The notes: a model not told the origin generated them from the letters alone. Numbered from the stretch's first letter, positions 7,599 to 16,458 are shown. The stretch: 36,178 nucleotides of DNA from Candidatus Gastranaerophilales bacterium (GCA_944322555.1 CALUPJ010000001.1:1-36178); one strand, 5' to 3'. Program-made: numbers and translations.

Positions 7599-9914
7599 GT
7601 GGTAAAAATAAATCCGATAGATAAATTTTTTTTAGCGGGAATAAAGAGCAATGTAAAGCAGCAATTAAAGAGTAATAAAACAAATGTACAAATTCCGTTG
7701 GTTTTATCGGCGGTGTCTTGTCCTTTAATTTTATCTTCGCAATACAAAGAGTTTAATCGTTCAATAGAGGAAGATAATTATTTTCAGCTAAAAACAGATA
7801 AAAATACGGGAAAACCGTATAAGCCTGATGTTTTTCAAACTACAAGTGCAAATTATTTATATAATAATGATGATGTTGTAGTTACCGCACCTACAGGAAC
7901 TGGGAAAACAGCTATTGCTGAATATATAATGACAAAAAATTTAAAAGAAGGTAAGAAGACCTACTATACAACTCCGTTGAAAGCCCTAAGCAATGAGAAA
8001 TTCAGAGATTTTTCAAAAGTATACGGTGAAGAGAATGTCGGGCTTTTGACAGGTGATACAAAATTTAATACGGATGCTCCGATTATTATAATGACGACTG
8101 AAGTATACAGAAATATGCTGTTATCACAGCTATTTGAAAAAGATACAAAATTGCCTGAAAATTTAAAAACGATTATATTTGATGAATTGCAGTATTTGGG
8201 AGATATAGACAGGGGTGGTATTTGGGAGCAGTCTATAATGTTTACTCCCAAAAATGTACAAATGCTTTCATTGTCTGCAACTGCAAAAAATGCTGGTGAT
8301 ATTAATAATTGGATGTCTAAAATACGCGGCATTCCTTTCCTAAAAGCAGAATGTGATGGCTCTTATAAATCAGCCGAGGTTATGAAGCATGCTGTATGGG
8401 TTGATGTTCCCGCTGAAAACAGACATGTCCCTCTAGATATAACAATAGAAGAGGTTGCACCGGATTTAAAGAAATCAAATTCAAATCTCAGGTATAAGAA
8501 GAAAGAATCCCGAAAATCTGCTGCAAAAAAGGCTAATACTATTTATGCGAAGCCTGAGCCGGAAAGCTATTTAGATTTAACTTTAAAACTAAAAGAAGAA
8601 AAGAAATTACCGGCAATATATTTTGTTTTTAGCAAGAAAGAAAGTCGTAATATATTGGAAATTTTAACTTCTAATATTTCTTTGACAACTTTAGCGGAGC
8701 GTGAAGAAATAGAAAAGATTATAACAAGGTATGAAGCAGAAGGAAAATATTTAGGGGCAAATTTAAATACAGAAGCGTTATACCGGGGTTTTGCTCTCCA
8801 TAATGCAGGGCTTTTGCCAACCCAAAAAGAACTTGTAGAGGAACTGTTTCAAAAGAAACTCGTAAAAGTAGCAATAGCAACTGAAACTCTGTCAGCAGGC
8901 ATTAATATGCCGGCTAGAACTACTGTAATTTCATCTCCGAGAAAACCTGCTTCCGTTTCTGATGGCGGCGAGGATGGCAAAAGAACTCTTACTCCTAACG
9001 AATTTCATCAAATGGCCGGAAGAGCCGGAAGGCGGGGTATTGATGCAGAAGGTTTTTGTATTCCGTTAAGCTGTAATAAGCCGCAGACTAAAATTTTTAA
9101 TACACTAAAAGCTTCATCTTCCAATGATTTGATAAGTAATTTTAAATTTGACTTTTCTTTTATTGCCAACTATATATCTAATTATTCTGATGATACTGAT
9201 ATAAAAAACATTATAGATAAAACTTTGTACGGTTTTACTAATAAATATATGCGGGATGAGCTTTTTAAACAATATACCGTGATGAAAAATCTTTTGGAGT
9301 CAAAAAGTTTTGTAAAAGACGGGAAAATGACTTTAAAAGGTGAATTACTCAAACATGTGAACGGTTATGAACAGATACCTGTTATAAATGCGATTGCAGA
9401 CAAATATTTAATAGATTTGACACCTGCTGAATTAGCTGGAGTAGTGTCGGCTCTTGCAAATATCATATATAATGATTCGGAGAAATATCCGTTAAAACCT
9501 TTTCTGATTTCAAATGAGAGTGAAAATGTCGTAAAGATTACAAATAAAATAGCGCGTGATATAACAAAATATCAGAAAGATACAAAAGATATTTCTTCTC
9601 ATCTGGAAATGGGTATAAATGCAGATGCCGTTAACCATGTTTATGAATGGGCAAAGCTGAATGAAACTTTAAATAACAGCCGGCAATGCTGGTATAAACT
9701 TTTTTACGGGAAACATAGTGATTCCGTCAAAGATGAAGGAAGTTTATTTAAAGAGATTACTGCTGCAATAGATTTGATGAAACAAATGTGTGATATTTGT
9801 GATTATGGCCGGTTATATTCCGATGATGCCGATTATTATATAAAATTAAAACAAAACTTGTTAAAGGCTATATATCTGATACAGAGAGAACCTGTCGATA
9901 CGGAGCGTTTATGA
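7599..9914 (+). CDS. Ski2-like DEAD/DEAH superfamily 2 helicase
   Basis: ATP-dependent helicase of 771 residues. The motifs in order are Walker A APTGTGKT at 97-104, Ia TPLKALSNEK, Walker B DELQ at 195-198, motif III SLSATA at 223-228, motif IV region YFVFSKKESR, motif V ATETLSAGINMPAR, and motif VI HQMAGRAGRRG at about 469-479. The motif V and VI forms match the Ski2/Mtr4 RNA helicase group, which includes bacterial members of little-known function. The start is GTG at 7599 with AAGGAG 7 bases upstream. The first 60 residues are not helicase-like. recF begins 12 bases after the stop, but with its own likely -10 box. The substrate, RNA or DNA, cannot be decided from the sequence. Confidence 0.9.
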   Translation: MVKINPIDKFFLAGIKSNVKQQLKSNKTNVQIPLVLSAVSCPLILSSQYKEFNRSIEEDNYFQLKTDKNTGKPYKPDVFQTTSANYLYNNDDVVVTAPTGTGKTAIAEYIMTKNLKEGKKTYYTTPLKALSNEKFRDFSKVYGEENVGLLTGDTKFNTDAPIIIMTTEVYRNMLLSQLFEKDTKLPENLKTIIFDELQYLGDIDRGGIWEQSIMFTPKNVQMLSLSATAKNAGDINNWMSKIRGIPFLKAECDGSYKSAEVMKHAVWVDVPAENRHVPLDITIEEVAPDLKKSNSNLRYKKKESRKSAAKKANTIYAKPEPESYLDLTLKLKEEKKLPAIYFVFSKKESRNILEILTSNISLTTLAEREEIEKIITRYEAEGKYLGANLNTEALYRGFALHNAGLLPTQKELVEELFQKKLVKVAIATETLSAGINMPARTTVISSPRKPASVSDGGEDGKRTLTPNEFHQMAGRAGRRGIDAEGFCIPLSCNKPQTKIFNTLKASSSNDLISNFKFDFSFIANYISNYSDDTDIKNIIDKTLYGFTNKYMRDELFKQYTVMKNLLESKSFVKDGKMTLKGELLKHVNGYEQIPVINAIADKYLIDLTPAELAGVVSALANIIYNDSEKYPLKPFLISNESENVVKITNKIARDITKYQKDTKDISSHLEMGINADAVNHVYEWAKLNETLNNSRQCWYKLFYGKHSDSVKDEGSLFKEITAAIDLMKQMCDICDYGRLYSDDADYYIKLKQNLLKAIYLIQREPVDTERL

Positions 9915-9920
9915 TATACT
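9915..9920 (+). promoter_or_regulatory. Candidate -10 box giving leaderless recF mRNA
   Basis: TATACT begins just after the helicase stop and ends exactly 6 bases before the recF ATG. recF has no Shine-Dalgarno sequence. The expected transcription start coincides with the start codon. Confidence 0.45.
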
Positions 9921-9926
9921 TAGTCT

Positions 9927-11006
9927 ATGAGAATTCTTAGACTGGGGCTTAAAAATTATAGAAATTGTTCTCAAATAAACCTGAATTTAGAGAGCATGAA
10001 AACTCTTATAATAGGTAAAAATGCACAAGGAAAAACGAATATCCTTGAGAGTGTATATTTTCTGTCGGATTTGAAAAGCCCGAGGACTTCCGTAGTTTCG
10101 GATTTAATAAAATTTGGAGAGAACAAGTTCGAAATAAATGCACTTATAGAGAAAAACGGCACTGATATAGAGTTGGATTTTTCTTATGATATAGAAAAGA
10201 AAAGAGAGTTAAAAATAAACAAAGTAAAAACTTCTCCAAAATCTTTTAAGCAGGTTTTAAAAACAGTTCTTTTTTCAACAAAAGATTTGCTGCTATTAAG
10301 AGGTTCCCCGCAGGACAGGCGGGATTGGTTAGATCGTGCAATTTCCCAGATTTATCCCGCATATGATGAAAGACTTGCCAAGTACGATAAAATAAGAGTA
10401 CAAAAGAATAATCTTTTGAAAAGCGAATATGTGGACGAATCCCTTTTGGATGTATATAATGAACAGTTGGTTATAACCGGAGCAAACATAATATTCCTGA
10501 GAAAAAAATTTCTTAAAGAAATAGAGATTATTGCAGCGGAGAAGCATCATATAATTAGTGACTCCGAGTCTTTTACTCTTAATTATACATGTCCCGCCGG
10601 CGAAATAGATGCAATTTCTGCGTATTTAAAAAAAGAACTTGACGAACGCAGAAGAGAAGAACTTGCAAGAAAACAGGCATGTGTAGGCCCGCACAGAGAT
10701 GACATTGAGTTTTATATAAACGGTACTGATGCGGTAAAATTTGCATCTCAAGGCCAGCAAAGAACTCTTGTACTTGCATTGAAACTTTCAGAGCTGGCAA
10801 TAATAAAAGAGAAAACTGGATTTTCTCCGATACTGCTTCTTGATGATGTTTTGGCGGAACTTGATGAAACAAGGCAAAACTATTTACTTAAATCAATTGA
10901 AGAAGATACACAAACCGTTATAACATCTGTTGATACGCTTTTGTTTGAAGAAGAATTTTTAAAAGATGTTATAATATATAAAGTTGAGGGAGGGAGTATT
11001 ATATGA
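9927..11006 (+). CDS. recF: DNA replication/repair protein RecF
   Basis: SMC-like ATPase that loads RecA at gaps with RecO and RecR. The 359-residue protein has Walker A GKNAQGKT at 30-37, the early motif LKNYRNCSQINL, the conserved LLRGSPQDRRDWLDRAI, the ABC signature SQGQQRTLVLALKLSE, and Walker B LLLDDVLAELD. The VGPHRDD block is also present. It sits between a Ski2-like helicase and galE rather than beside dnaA or dnaN. Its stop overlaps the galE start by 4 bases (ATGA). The ATG at 9927 has no ribosome binding site but is 6 bases after a -10-like TATACT. Confidence 0.97.
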   Translation: MRILRLGLKNYRNCSQINLNLESMKTLIIGKNAQGKTNILESVYFLSDLKSPRTSVVSDLIKFGENKFEINALIEKNGTDIELDFSYDIEKKRELKINKVKTSPKSFKQVLKTVLFSTKDLLLLRGSPQDRRDWLDRAISQIYPAYDERLAKYDKIRVQKNNLLKSEYVDESLLDVYNEQLVITGANIIFLRKKFLKEIEIIAAEKHHIISDSESFTLNYTCPAGEIDAISAYLKKELDERRREELARKQACVGPHRDDIEFYINGTDAVKFASQGQQRTLVLALKLSELAIIKEKTGFSPILLLDDVLAELDETRQNYLLKSIEEDTQTVITSVDTLLFEEEFLKDVIIYKVEGGSII

Positions 11007-11986
11007 TTTTGGTAACAGGCGGTGCAGGATATATCGGAAGCCATTTTGTGTTATCTGTGCTGGGAAAAGGGGAAAATGTTGTTGTTTTTGACAGTCTTGA
11101 GACCGGGCATATTGAAACAATCGAGACTTTGAAAAAATATGGTAATTTAAAATTCATACACGGTAATTTAAAGAATTTAGACGAGATAAGAGGTGTTTTT
11201 CTTGTAAACAAAGCTATTAAAGCCGTTGTTCATTTTGCAGCTTATTCTCAGGTAGCAGAAAGTATGAAAAATCCACAGAAGTATTATTACAATAATGTTT
11301 ACGGAACATTAAATCTCTTAAATGCCATGCTTGAATTCGGAGTAAAAAAACTGGTTTTTTCATCTACTGCTGCTGTATACGGGGAGCCAGAGTATACACC
11401 GATAGATGAAAAACATCCGCAAAATCCTATTAACCCTTATGGTAATTCGAAATTAATGATAGAAAGAATACTGGATGATTATGATAAGGCTTACGGACTA
11501 AAATCCGTACGATTGAGATACTTTAATGCGGCGGGAGCGGACTCGAAAGCCCGTATCGGTGAATGGCACGAACCTGAAACACATCTTATACCTAATATTT
11601 TAAAAGCGGAAAAAGATAAAAGTTTTAAAATGTTCGGTACGGATTATGATACTAAAGACGGAACCTGTGTAAGAGATTATATAAATGTGGAAGATTTAAC
11701 AGAGGCACATATAAAAGCTCTGAAATATTTAATGGAAGGCGGAACTACGTCTTGTTTTAATCTCGGTACTTCAAACGGCAGCAGTGTAAAAGAGGTCTTT
11801 AAAGTTTGTGAAGAAATAAAGGGAGAATCTATTCCGGTAGAAGTGCTGCCTCGCAGGAATGGTGATCCCGCAATTCTTGTTGCAGATAATAAAAAAGCGT
11901 TGGAGTTATTAGACTGGAAACCTGAAAAAGATTTGAAAGATAGTATCAGAACTGCTTACAATTGGGAGAAGGTTAATAAGCATTAA
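11003..11986 (+). CDS. galE: UDP-glucose 4-epimerase
   Basis: Short-chain dehydrogenase that interconverts UDP-glucose and UDP-galactose (or the N-acetyl forms), feeding LPS and capsule sugars. The 327 residues include the NAD-binding TGGAGYIGSH (Gly6, Gly9, Gly12), FSSTAAVYG, the catalytic Tyr146-x3-Lys150 in NPYGNSK, RYFNAAGA, and the C-terminal substrate-binding block RDYINVEDL. The usual Asp after HG that contacts NAD is Asn here (HGNLKN), a minor variation. A good ribosome binding site, GAGGGAGGG, lies inside recF. The 3' end overlaps the convergent MEMO-AMMECR1 gene by 14 bases, leaving no room for a terminator. Confidence 0.95.
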   Translation: MILVTGGAGYIGSHFVLSVLGKGENVVVFDSLETGHIETIETLKKYGNLKFIHGNLKNLDEIRGVFLVNKAIKAVVHFAAYSQVAESMKNPQKYYYNNVYGTLNLLNAMLEFGVKKLVFSSTAAVYGEPEYTPIDEKHPQNPINPYGNSKLMIERILDDYDKAYGLKSVRLRYFNAAGADSKARIGEWHEPETHLIPNILKAEKDKSFKMFGTDYDTKDGTCVRDYINVEDLTEAHIKALKYLMEGGTTSCFNLGTSNGSSVKEVFKVCEEIKGESIPVEVLPRRNGDPAILVADNKKALELLDWKPEKDLKDSIRTAYNWEKVNKH

Positions 11987-13346
11987 TATTCACGGCGCTA
12001 AATTTATAAGCCTCAATTGTTTTAGAGAAATAATCCTGCGGTAATCCTGCTTTTTCTTTCAGTGAGTTCAAAAATATTTCCCGATCCGGAAGCTGCTCCC
12101 ATACTACAGGCAGATATACCGCACGTTTTTCTTTTTCTGCAAGTATAATGCCGTGAGGATATATTTTGGAAAGTAAATCTCTTTCGTCTTTAAACTCTAT
12201 TCTTTCTATTGCAGAAAGAATAGAAACCGATAATTCAAGTCTGTCGAGTTCTTCTGCTTCCAGCGGCTCAAAGCGCTGATCTCTGAAAGCGGCATTCTGA
12301 GCATTGTCAATAATATCAAGAATTAGAGGCTTTGTCGGATAGACAGAACCTATGCAGCCTCTAAGCTGTCCGTTAAGTTTTAAAGTCACAAACGAAGCTC
12401 CGTATTCGGTAAGCACTGACGGGATTTGCCGCGGAATATATTCTTCTTCCTTTAATGCGGATAGAATACTTAATTTTGCCGTGTCCAGAATGTATTTTGA
12501 ATAGTATTTTTCGATAAAACTGTTACGGGTATTGGTGTATAAAAACCAGGAGCCGTATCCGACCACTTTATCTTTATCATTGCTGATATCTCCTGAATTG
12601 TACATTTCTGCACGTATCATGGAACAATCATTGTTGTTTGCAAAATCAACAAGTCCTTTTATTCCTGTAAGCCCGCATGCCTGCTGCGGCTGTAAAAAAT
12701 CTATTTTACCGGTTTCTATAATTGTAGCTGTATAAGTATCAATTTGTCTGCACTGCTGAATCGGGTAATAATGGCTTAAATCTGAAGATATTATAAAAGA
12801 AGAATTTTCCCAGTAGGCAGATATTAAATCCGATATAAGTCTGTAGTCACAATTCCCGGTGAGAACTGGTATAATTTTTATTTTCTTCCCGATTTTCTTT
12901 AAATTTTTAACAAAATCAGAAGCGCTTTGCCTGTGGGGATAAAAAAGATTCTGTATAAAAGGTAGCTGTACTTCTATTGAATGTTCTTTTTCAAAGATTT
13001 CATCCGCAATAATGCAGGGAAACTTTTCGGCAATTTCTTTTATAAGTCTGTTGTTAACTTCAACATTTCCGAGCGGAGTTTCGAAAAAAGTATATTCCGG
13101 AAGTGCAATATTATTAAAAGTTTCGTGATGCGACGGTGCTATAATAAAAATGTTTTCACTCGGCTCAAGATACTGAAATCCTGCCATAGCAGCATGACCT
13201 GAATATATATATCCGGCATGCGGGACTATAATTGCCTTAGAATGATAGTCTACAGAAAGCTCTTCTTTGTAAGAATTGAGCAATGCATTTAATTCATCAG
13301 CGTTTTCAGGATAAAAACTACCTGCAAAAAGAGCTTTTTTATTCAT
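11973..13346 (-). CDS. MEMO1-AMMECR1 fusion (AmmeMemoRadiSam system proteins B and A)
   Basis: One 457-residue polypeptide joins two domains that are usually separate. Residues 1 to about 265 are MEMO-like (metal-binding extradiol dioxygenase fold): FAGSFYPENADEL, VPHAGYIYSGH with His43, APSHHE with His73/His74, SSDLSHYYP. Residues about 280-457 are AMMECR1-like: SFVTLKLNGQLRGCIGS, FRDQRFEPL, ELSVSILS. These two and a radical SAM enzyme form the AmmeMemoRadiSam set, whose biochemical role in prokaryotes is not established. The radical SAM partner is not next to it here. The start at 13346 has no ribosome binding site, but a promoter predicts a leaderless mRNA. Confidence 0.93.
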   Translation of the reverse strand: MNKKALFAGSFYPENADELNALLNSYKEELSVDYHSKAIIVPHAGYIYSGHAAMAGFQYLEPSENIFIIAPSHHETFNNIALPEYTFFETPLGNVEVNNRLIKEIAEKFPCIIADEIFEKEHSIEVQLPFIQNLFYPHRQSASDFVKNLKKIGKKIKIIPVLTGNCDYRLISDLISAYWENSSFIISSDLSHYYPIQQCRQIDTYTATIIETGKIDFLQPQQACGLTGIKGLVDFANNNDCSMIRAEMYNSGDISNDKDKVVGYGSWFLYTNTRNSFIEKYYSKYILDTAKLSILSALKEEEYIPRQIPSVLTEYGASFVTLKLNGQLRGCIGSVYPTKPLILDIIDNAQNAAFRDQRFEPLEAEELDRLELSVSILSAIERIEFKDERDLLSKIYPHGIILAEKEKRAVYLPVVWEQLPDREIFLNSLKEKAGLPQDYFSKTIEAYKFSAVNINAY

Positions 13347-13352
13347 AGAAAT

Positions 13353-13381
13353 ATTCTATAATAATCTGTTCTTAATAGCAA
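13353..13381 (-). promoter_or_regulatory. Candidate promoter giving leaderless MEMO-AMMECR1 mRNA
   Basis: On the minus strand TTGCTA (13381-13376) and TAGAAT (13358-13353) are separated by 17 bases. The -10 ends 6 bases before the ATG. Confidence 0.55.
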
Positions 13382-13410
13382 AAAATATTTTTTTATGTTT
13401 TAAAAGAATT

Positions 13411-13953
13411 ATGAAGGCAAACAGTATAAATTTAAATTTTAAAGGATATAAAAACCCGATAGTCTCAAAAAGAGTGTTGGATAACGGTAATGACCTTACT
13501 TATTTAGCACTCCAACTGACAGACGAAGGACAGCCGGATTTAACAAAATGGAGAACTGTTCAAAAAGAGCTCGGGGTAAGTGATGTAAAAGATACTATTA
13601 TGCTTATGAGTCATAAAAATCCGTTTTTTGACGGCTTGTTTTTAAACGGAGATGTTATGCCCGGAAGCAAGGATCTGAAAAAAATGATGCCATATGGCGG
13701 GGACACTGCCTGGATTAAGATGTATACTCTGCTGGCAGGAATAACAAAACGGATTTCAAATTCTTCGTCTTTTCAAAGAGACGGGAATTATAAAAATGTT
13801 TTTCAATTTCTGATAGATTCATTTAATAAAGTAACTGATAAAAGAGCTTCAATTATAATAGCGCAGGAAGGTCTTGAAAATAGGAATTTTCAGGAGACTG
13901 CCGCCCATTTAAATAAAAAAATAGATGTTGTTATGAGGCATTATTTCAGATAA
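13411..13953 (+). CDS. Hypothetical protein with N-terminal NFKG motif
   Basis: A 180-residue protein that I do not recognise. It begins MKANSINLNFKGYKNPI. My recollection is that short N-terminal tags of the Asn-Phe-Lys-Gly type are common in hypothetical proteins of this lineage, but I cannot check that here. The rest is soluble and mixed alpha/beta, with no membrane segment, signal peptide or catalytic motif visible. No Shine-Dalgarno sequence precedes the ATG; a TG-extended, weak -10-like TTTAAA ends 6 bases upstream. It is a single gene between a divergent MEMO-AMMECR1 gene and a convergent TPR gene (1-base gap to the latter's stop). Its frame and codon use are like those of its neighbours, so it is probably real. 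Confidence 0.7.
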   Translation: MKANSINLNFKGYKNPIVSKRVLDNGNDLTYLALQLTDEGQPDLTKWRTVQKELGVSDVKDTIMLMSHKNPFFDGLFLNGDVMPGSKDLKKMMPYGGDTAWIKMYTLLAGITKRISNSSSFQRDGNYKNVFQFLIDSFNKVTDKRASIIIAQEGLENRNFQETAAHLNKKIDVVMRHYFR

Positions 13954-13954
13954 G

Positions 13955-14509
13955 CTAAAGTTTGGATGTTACTTCTTTTAGATACTGTCTTATTGCAGGT
14001 GTGATAAGTAAATCGGGTTCTTCCAGGCATAATTCGTCAAGTGTATTTATGCCTTTTCGGAGCTCTCCCGTCTGTATATATAAAAGCCCGAGTTGTATTC
14101 TCTCATAAGGGTTTGTACTGTTTTTGTATTCTTTAATTTTTGTCTGTACTATTCCTAGAGTTTTATAACATTCTACAAGATTCAGATAGTATTTGAAATT
14201 CAATCCGTAGAGTTTTATCGCGTCTTCAAAGCAAATTCTTGCCATATCCGGGTAGCCTATGAATGTATAAGTTTCGCCAAGATTGTTTTTAAAAATTGCA
14301 GTAGCCTGTGTGTTTGGACTTAGCTGAATTGCAATTTTAAATTCCTGAATTGCAGCATAATAGATTCTGTCTTTTAAATAATTCAGTCCGACATTATTAT
14401 GATAGAAAGCATCTTTTTCTGCATTTATTGTGTATTTATAAGGCTTTCTGTAACCCGTACAAAGTATTAAGGTTAATAATATGATAAGAGAACATATTTT
14501 TTTTATCAT
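13955..14509 (-). CDS. Exported TPR-repeat protein
   Basis: A 184-residue protein with a hydrophobic N-terminal signal (about residues 4-19, ending LILCTG). The Cys is not in a canonical lipobox because Leu precedes it, so lipoprotein status is uncertain. At least two tetratricopeptide-like units follow, for example AFYHNNVGLNYLKDRIYYAA and then NNLGETYTFIGYPDMARICF; these normally mediate protein-protein contacts. It is the last gene of a three-gene operon. Its ATG overlaps the stop of the MBL-hydrolase gene by 4 bases. A scaffold or partner role for the two upstream hydrolases is possible but not shown. Confidence 0.78.
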   Translation of the reverse strand: MIKKICSLIILLTLILCTGYRKPYKYTINAEKDAFYHNNVGLNYLKDRIYYAAIQEFKIAIQLSPNTQATAIFKNNLGETYTFIGYPDMARICFEDAIKLYGLNFKYYLNLVECYKTLGIVQTKIKEYKNSTNPYERIQLGLLYIQTGELRKGINTLDELCLEEPDLLITPAIRQYLKEVTSKL

Positions 14510-15435
14510 AATAAATCTATTTCAAGTCCTTCATACGCAAATACCGCATCATCAGAAGCGTATTCTTCTGCAAGAGAATCAAGTTTTTCATCATTATATC
14601 CCGGATCATAATGGAAGAATACAATCTTCTTGGCGCCAACCTGCTGTTTACATTCTAATGCCATTTCGAATGTTGAATGCCCGAATCCTTGTTTTGGTAC
14701 ATAAATACTCAGATAGTCTTCCGTTGAGTATTGGGCATCGTGTATTATTAAATCGCAGTTTTTTGCGAATTTAACAAGTTTCTTATCTCCGCCCGGATAA
14801 CTTTCTTTATCGGTTGCGTAAACCAGTGTTTTTCCTTTGTATGCAATTTTGTAGATAAATACTCCGTTTTGCGGGTGGGCATATGATTTATAGCAGGTTA
14901 CAACGACATCTTCATCAGTATAGTCGCCTTCTTTTAAGTCATTAACCCGTATGATATTTGGAATTTCTTCACCTTTTTTGAATATAATATAGTTAGTTTC
15001 GTTTAAATCCATTATTTTTAAATCGGATGCAATATCTCCCAGATCAAGCGGGAATGATTTAGTGAATAACAGCTTTGCAAGTTCTTGTTCCAGCGTCTCA
15101 TTATAATTAACTCCGCCGAGCATGCACATCCTTGTCGAAGCAAGATGAGAAGGTCTGAAGAACGGAAATCCCTGAATATGGTCAAGATGTATGTGACTTA
15201 GAAGAATAGTACATCTGACGGGTGTCCTGTCTGTAATTGTCGTTCCTGATTCAATATATTTATGCATTAATTCATTCCCGAGGCTGATAAGTCCCGTTCC
15301 TGCATCAAGTATTATCAAATGTCCTCCGACATGAACTTCCACGCAAGAAGTGTTGCCGCCATATTTAAGAAAATCTCTATCCGCAACGGGATAGCTGCCC
15401 CTAACGCCTCTGAATTTTATTTTAAATTCATCCAT
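14506..15435 (-). CDS. MBL-fold metallohydrolase (PhnP/RNase Z-like)
   Basis: Cytoplasmic zinc-dependent hydrolase of 309 residues with no signal peptide. The metal-binding HxHxDH is LLSHIHLDHIQGF (His81, His83, Asp85, His86). Further ligand regions are KTLVYATDKE and DLIIHDAQY, and a late His is in KKIVFFHYDPGY. The N terminus, KFRGVRGSYPVADRDFLKYG followed by GNTSCVEV, is characteristic of the PhnP-like cyclic-phosphodiesterase branch rather than true beta-lactamases. The substrate is probably a phosphodiester, but its identity is unknown. It is coupled to both neighbours: its ATG overlaps the preceding stop by 1 base, and its own stop overlaps the TPR gene by 4 bases. Confidence 0.88.
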   Translation of the reverse strand: MDEFKIKFRGVRGSYPVADRDFLKYGGNTSCVEVHVGGHLIILDAGTGLISLGNELMHKYIESGTTITDRTPVRCTILLSHIHLDHIQGFPFFRPSHLASTRMCMLGGVNYNETLEQELAKLLFTKSFPLDLGDIASDLKIMDLNETNYIIFKKGEEIPNIIRVNDLKEGDYTDEDVVVTCYKSYAHPQNGVFIYKIAYKGKTLVYATDKESYPGGDKKLVKFAKNCDLIIHDAQYSTEDYLSIYVPKQGFGHSTFEMALECKQQVGAKKIVFFHYDPGYNDEKLDSLAEEYASDDAVFAYEGLEIDLL

Positions 15436-16415
15436 TATTCTTTCCTTCCCAGTTTAAAACTCGCATTTCTGTCTGATTCATCTCCGTATAACTTTTCCGA
15501 ACCGAAAAGACGCATTTTTGAACGTGATTGTATATCTTTAAGGTTTGTTTCTTTTAAGTATACATCAACAAGCACTCTATTTTTGTTTGAATGTATATTA
15601 ATTACTCTAAATGCATTAGGATATGTAACCAAAGATGGACAGGAAATTACAAGCAGATTATCATCCTGCTTAACTTTAGCAGCATGATAATGTCCTTGTA
15701 AAACAATGACCGGAGAGTTGTGCATTTTGAGCAGCCTTCTTACTTCATATTCATTAGTCATTTTGTGATTCGGGCTTGAATACGGTTCAATTACCGGTAC
15801 ATGTGTACAAACTATTATTGTATCTTTTTCATGCCGGTTGAGTTCTTCTTGCAGCCATAAAAATTCTTCATTAGAAATTTCTCCGTTGGCAGTAAGTTTA
15901 TAGTCGATAATAGAATCAAGGCAGATTACACGAAAGCCTTTCTTGGGTGTAAATGCATAATAAATGTCTTTTTGGTTCATATTATCGTTAACATTTGCAA
16001 GTGTATCAAGAAATTTTCTTTTTGTCAGAGGACCGTCTATTGATATATCATGGTTTCCTGCAACGGCATACCAGGGGTATATAAGGTTTTTTGTATGTGA
16101 CAAAAATTTCTCAAGTTCGCCGGTTTGCGGAACATTGATTAAATCTCCGGTAAACATTACAAAATCGTACGGACCGGATGTGTTTATTTGAAAAATAACA
16201 TCATTTAGTAAATCACCGGATTTTTTTAGAAATTTATAAGAGGTGTTATCTTCAAAAGAAGAAAAATGTGCATCACTCACTTGTGCAATCCGCAGATTAT
16301 TATTTGCAGCAGTACAGACTTGAGACCCAATTGCACAGGCAATTATAATCGTTAAAATAAAATTAACGATTTTTGAAAAAAAAGATTCACGTTTTTCTTT
16401 CTTATATCGTTTCAT
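15435..16415 (-). CDS. Exported calcineurin-like metallophosphoesterase
   Basis: Predicted two-metal phosphoesterase. Motifs in order are AQVSDAHF, FTGDLINV, AVAGNHDIS, THVPV and LQGHYHAAK, as in the CpdA/Icc-like and purple-acid-type fold. Start choice: the frame is open to 16553, but ATG at 16415 gives a clean basic N terminus (MKRYKKEKRE) plus a hydrophobic core ending QVCTAANN, i.e. a signal peptide. The earlier ATG at 16439 falls between the candidate -35 and -10. The mature protein would be about 290 residues in the periplasm. It is the first gene of a three-gene operon with an MBL hydrolase and a TPR protein. The substrate is unknown. Confidence 0.85.
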   Translation of the reverse strand: MKRYKKEKRESFFSKIVNFILTIIIACAIGSQVCTAANNNLRIAQVSDAHFSSFEDNTSYKFLKKSGDLLNDVIFQINTSGPYDFVMFTGDLINVPQTGELEKFLSHTKNLIYPWYAVAGNHDISIDGPLTKRKFLDTLANVNDNMNQKDIYYAFTPKKGFRVICLDSIIDYKLTANGEISNEEFLWLQEELNRHEKDTIIVCTHVPVIEPYSSPNHKMTNEYEVRRLLKMHNSPVIVLQGHYHAAKVKQDDNLLVISCPSLVTYPNAFRVINIHSNKNRVLVDVYLKETNLKDIQSRSKMRLFGSEKLYGDESDRNASFKLGRKE

Positions 16416-16427
16416 ACTTTGTAATTT

Positions 16428-16457
16428 ATAATAATCCATTTTTGCACAACAAGTCAA
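16428..16457 (-). promoter_or_regulatory. Candidate promoter for metallophosphoesterase operon
   Basis: On the minus strand TTGACT (16457-16452) is 18 bases from TATTAT (16433-16428), ending 12 bases before the ATG at 16415. It sits back to back with the promoter of the divergent ATP-grasp gene. Confidence 0.45.
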
Positions 16458-16458
16458 C

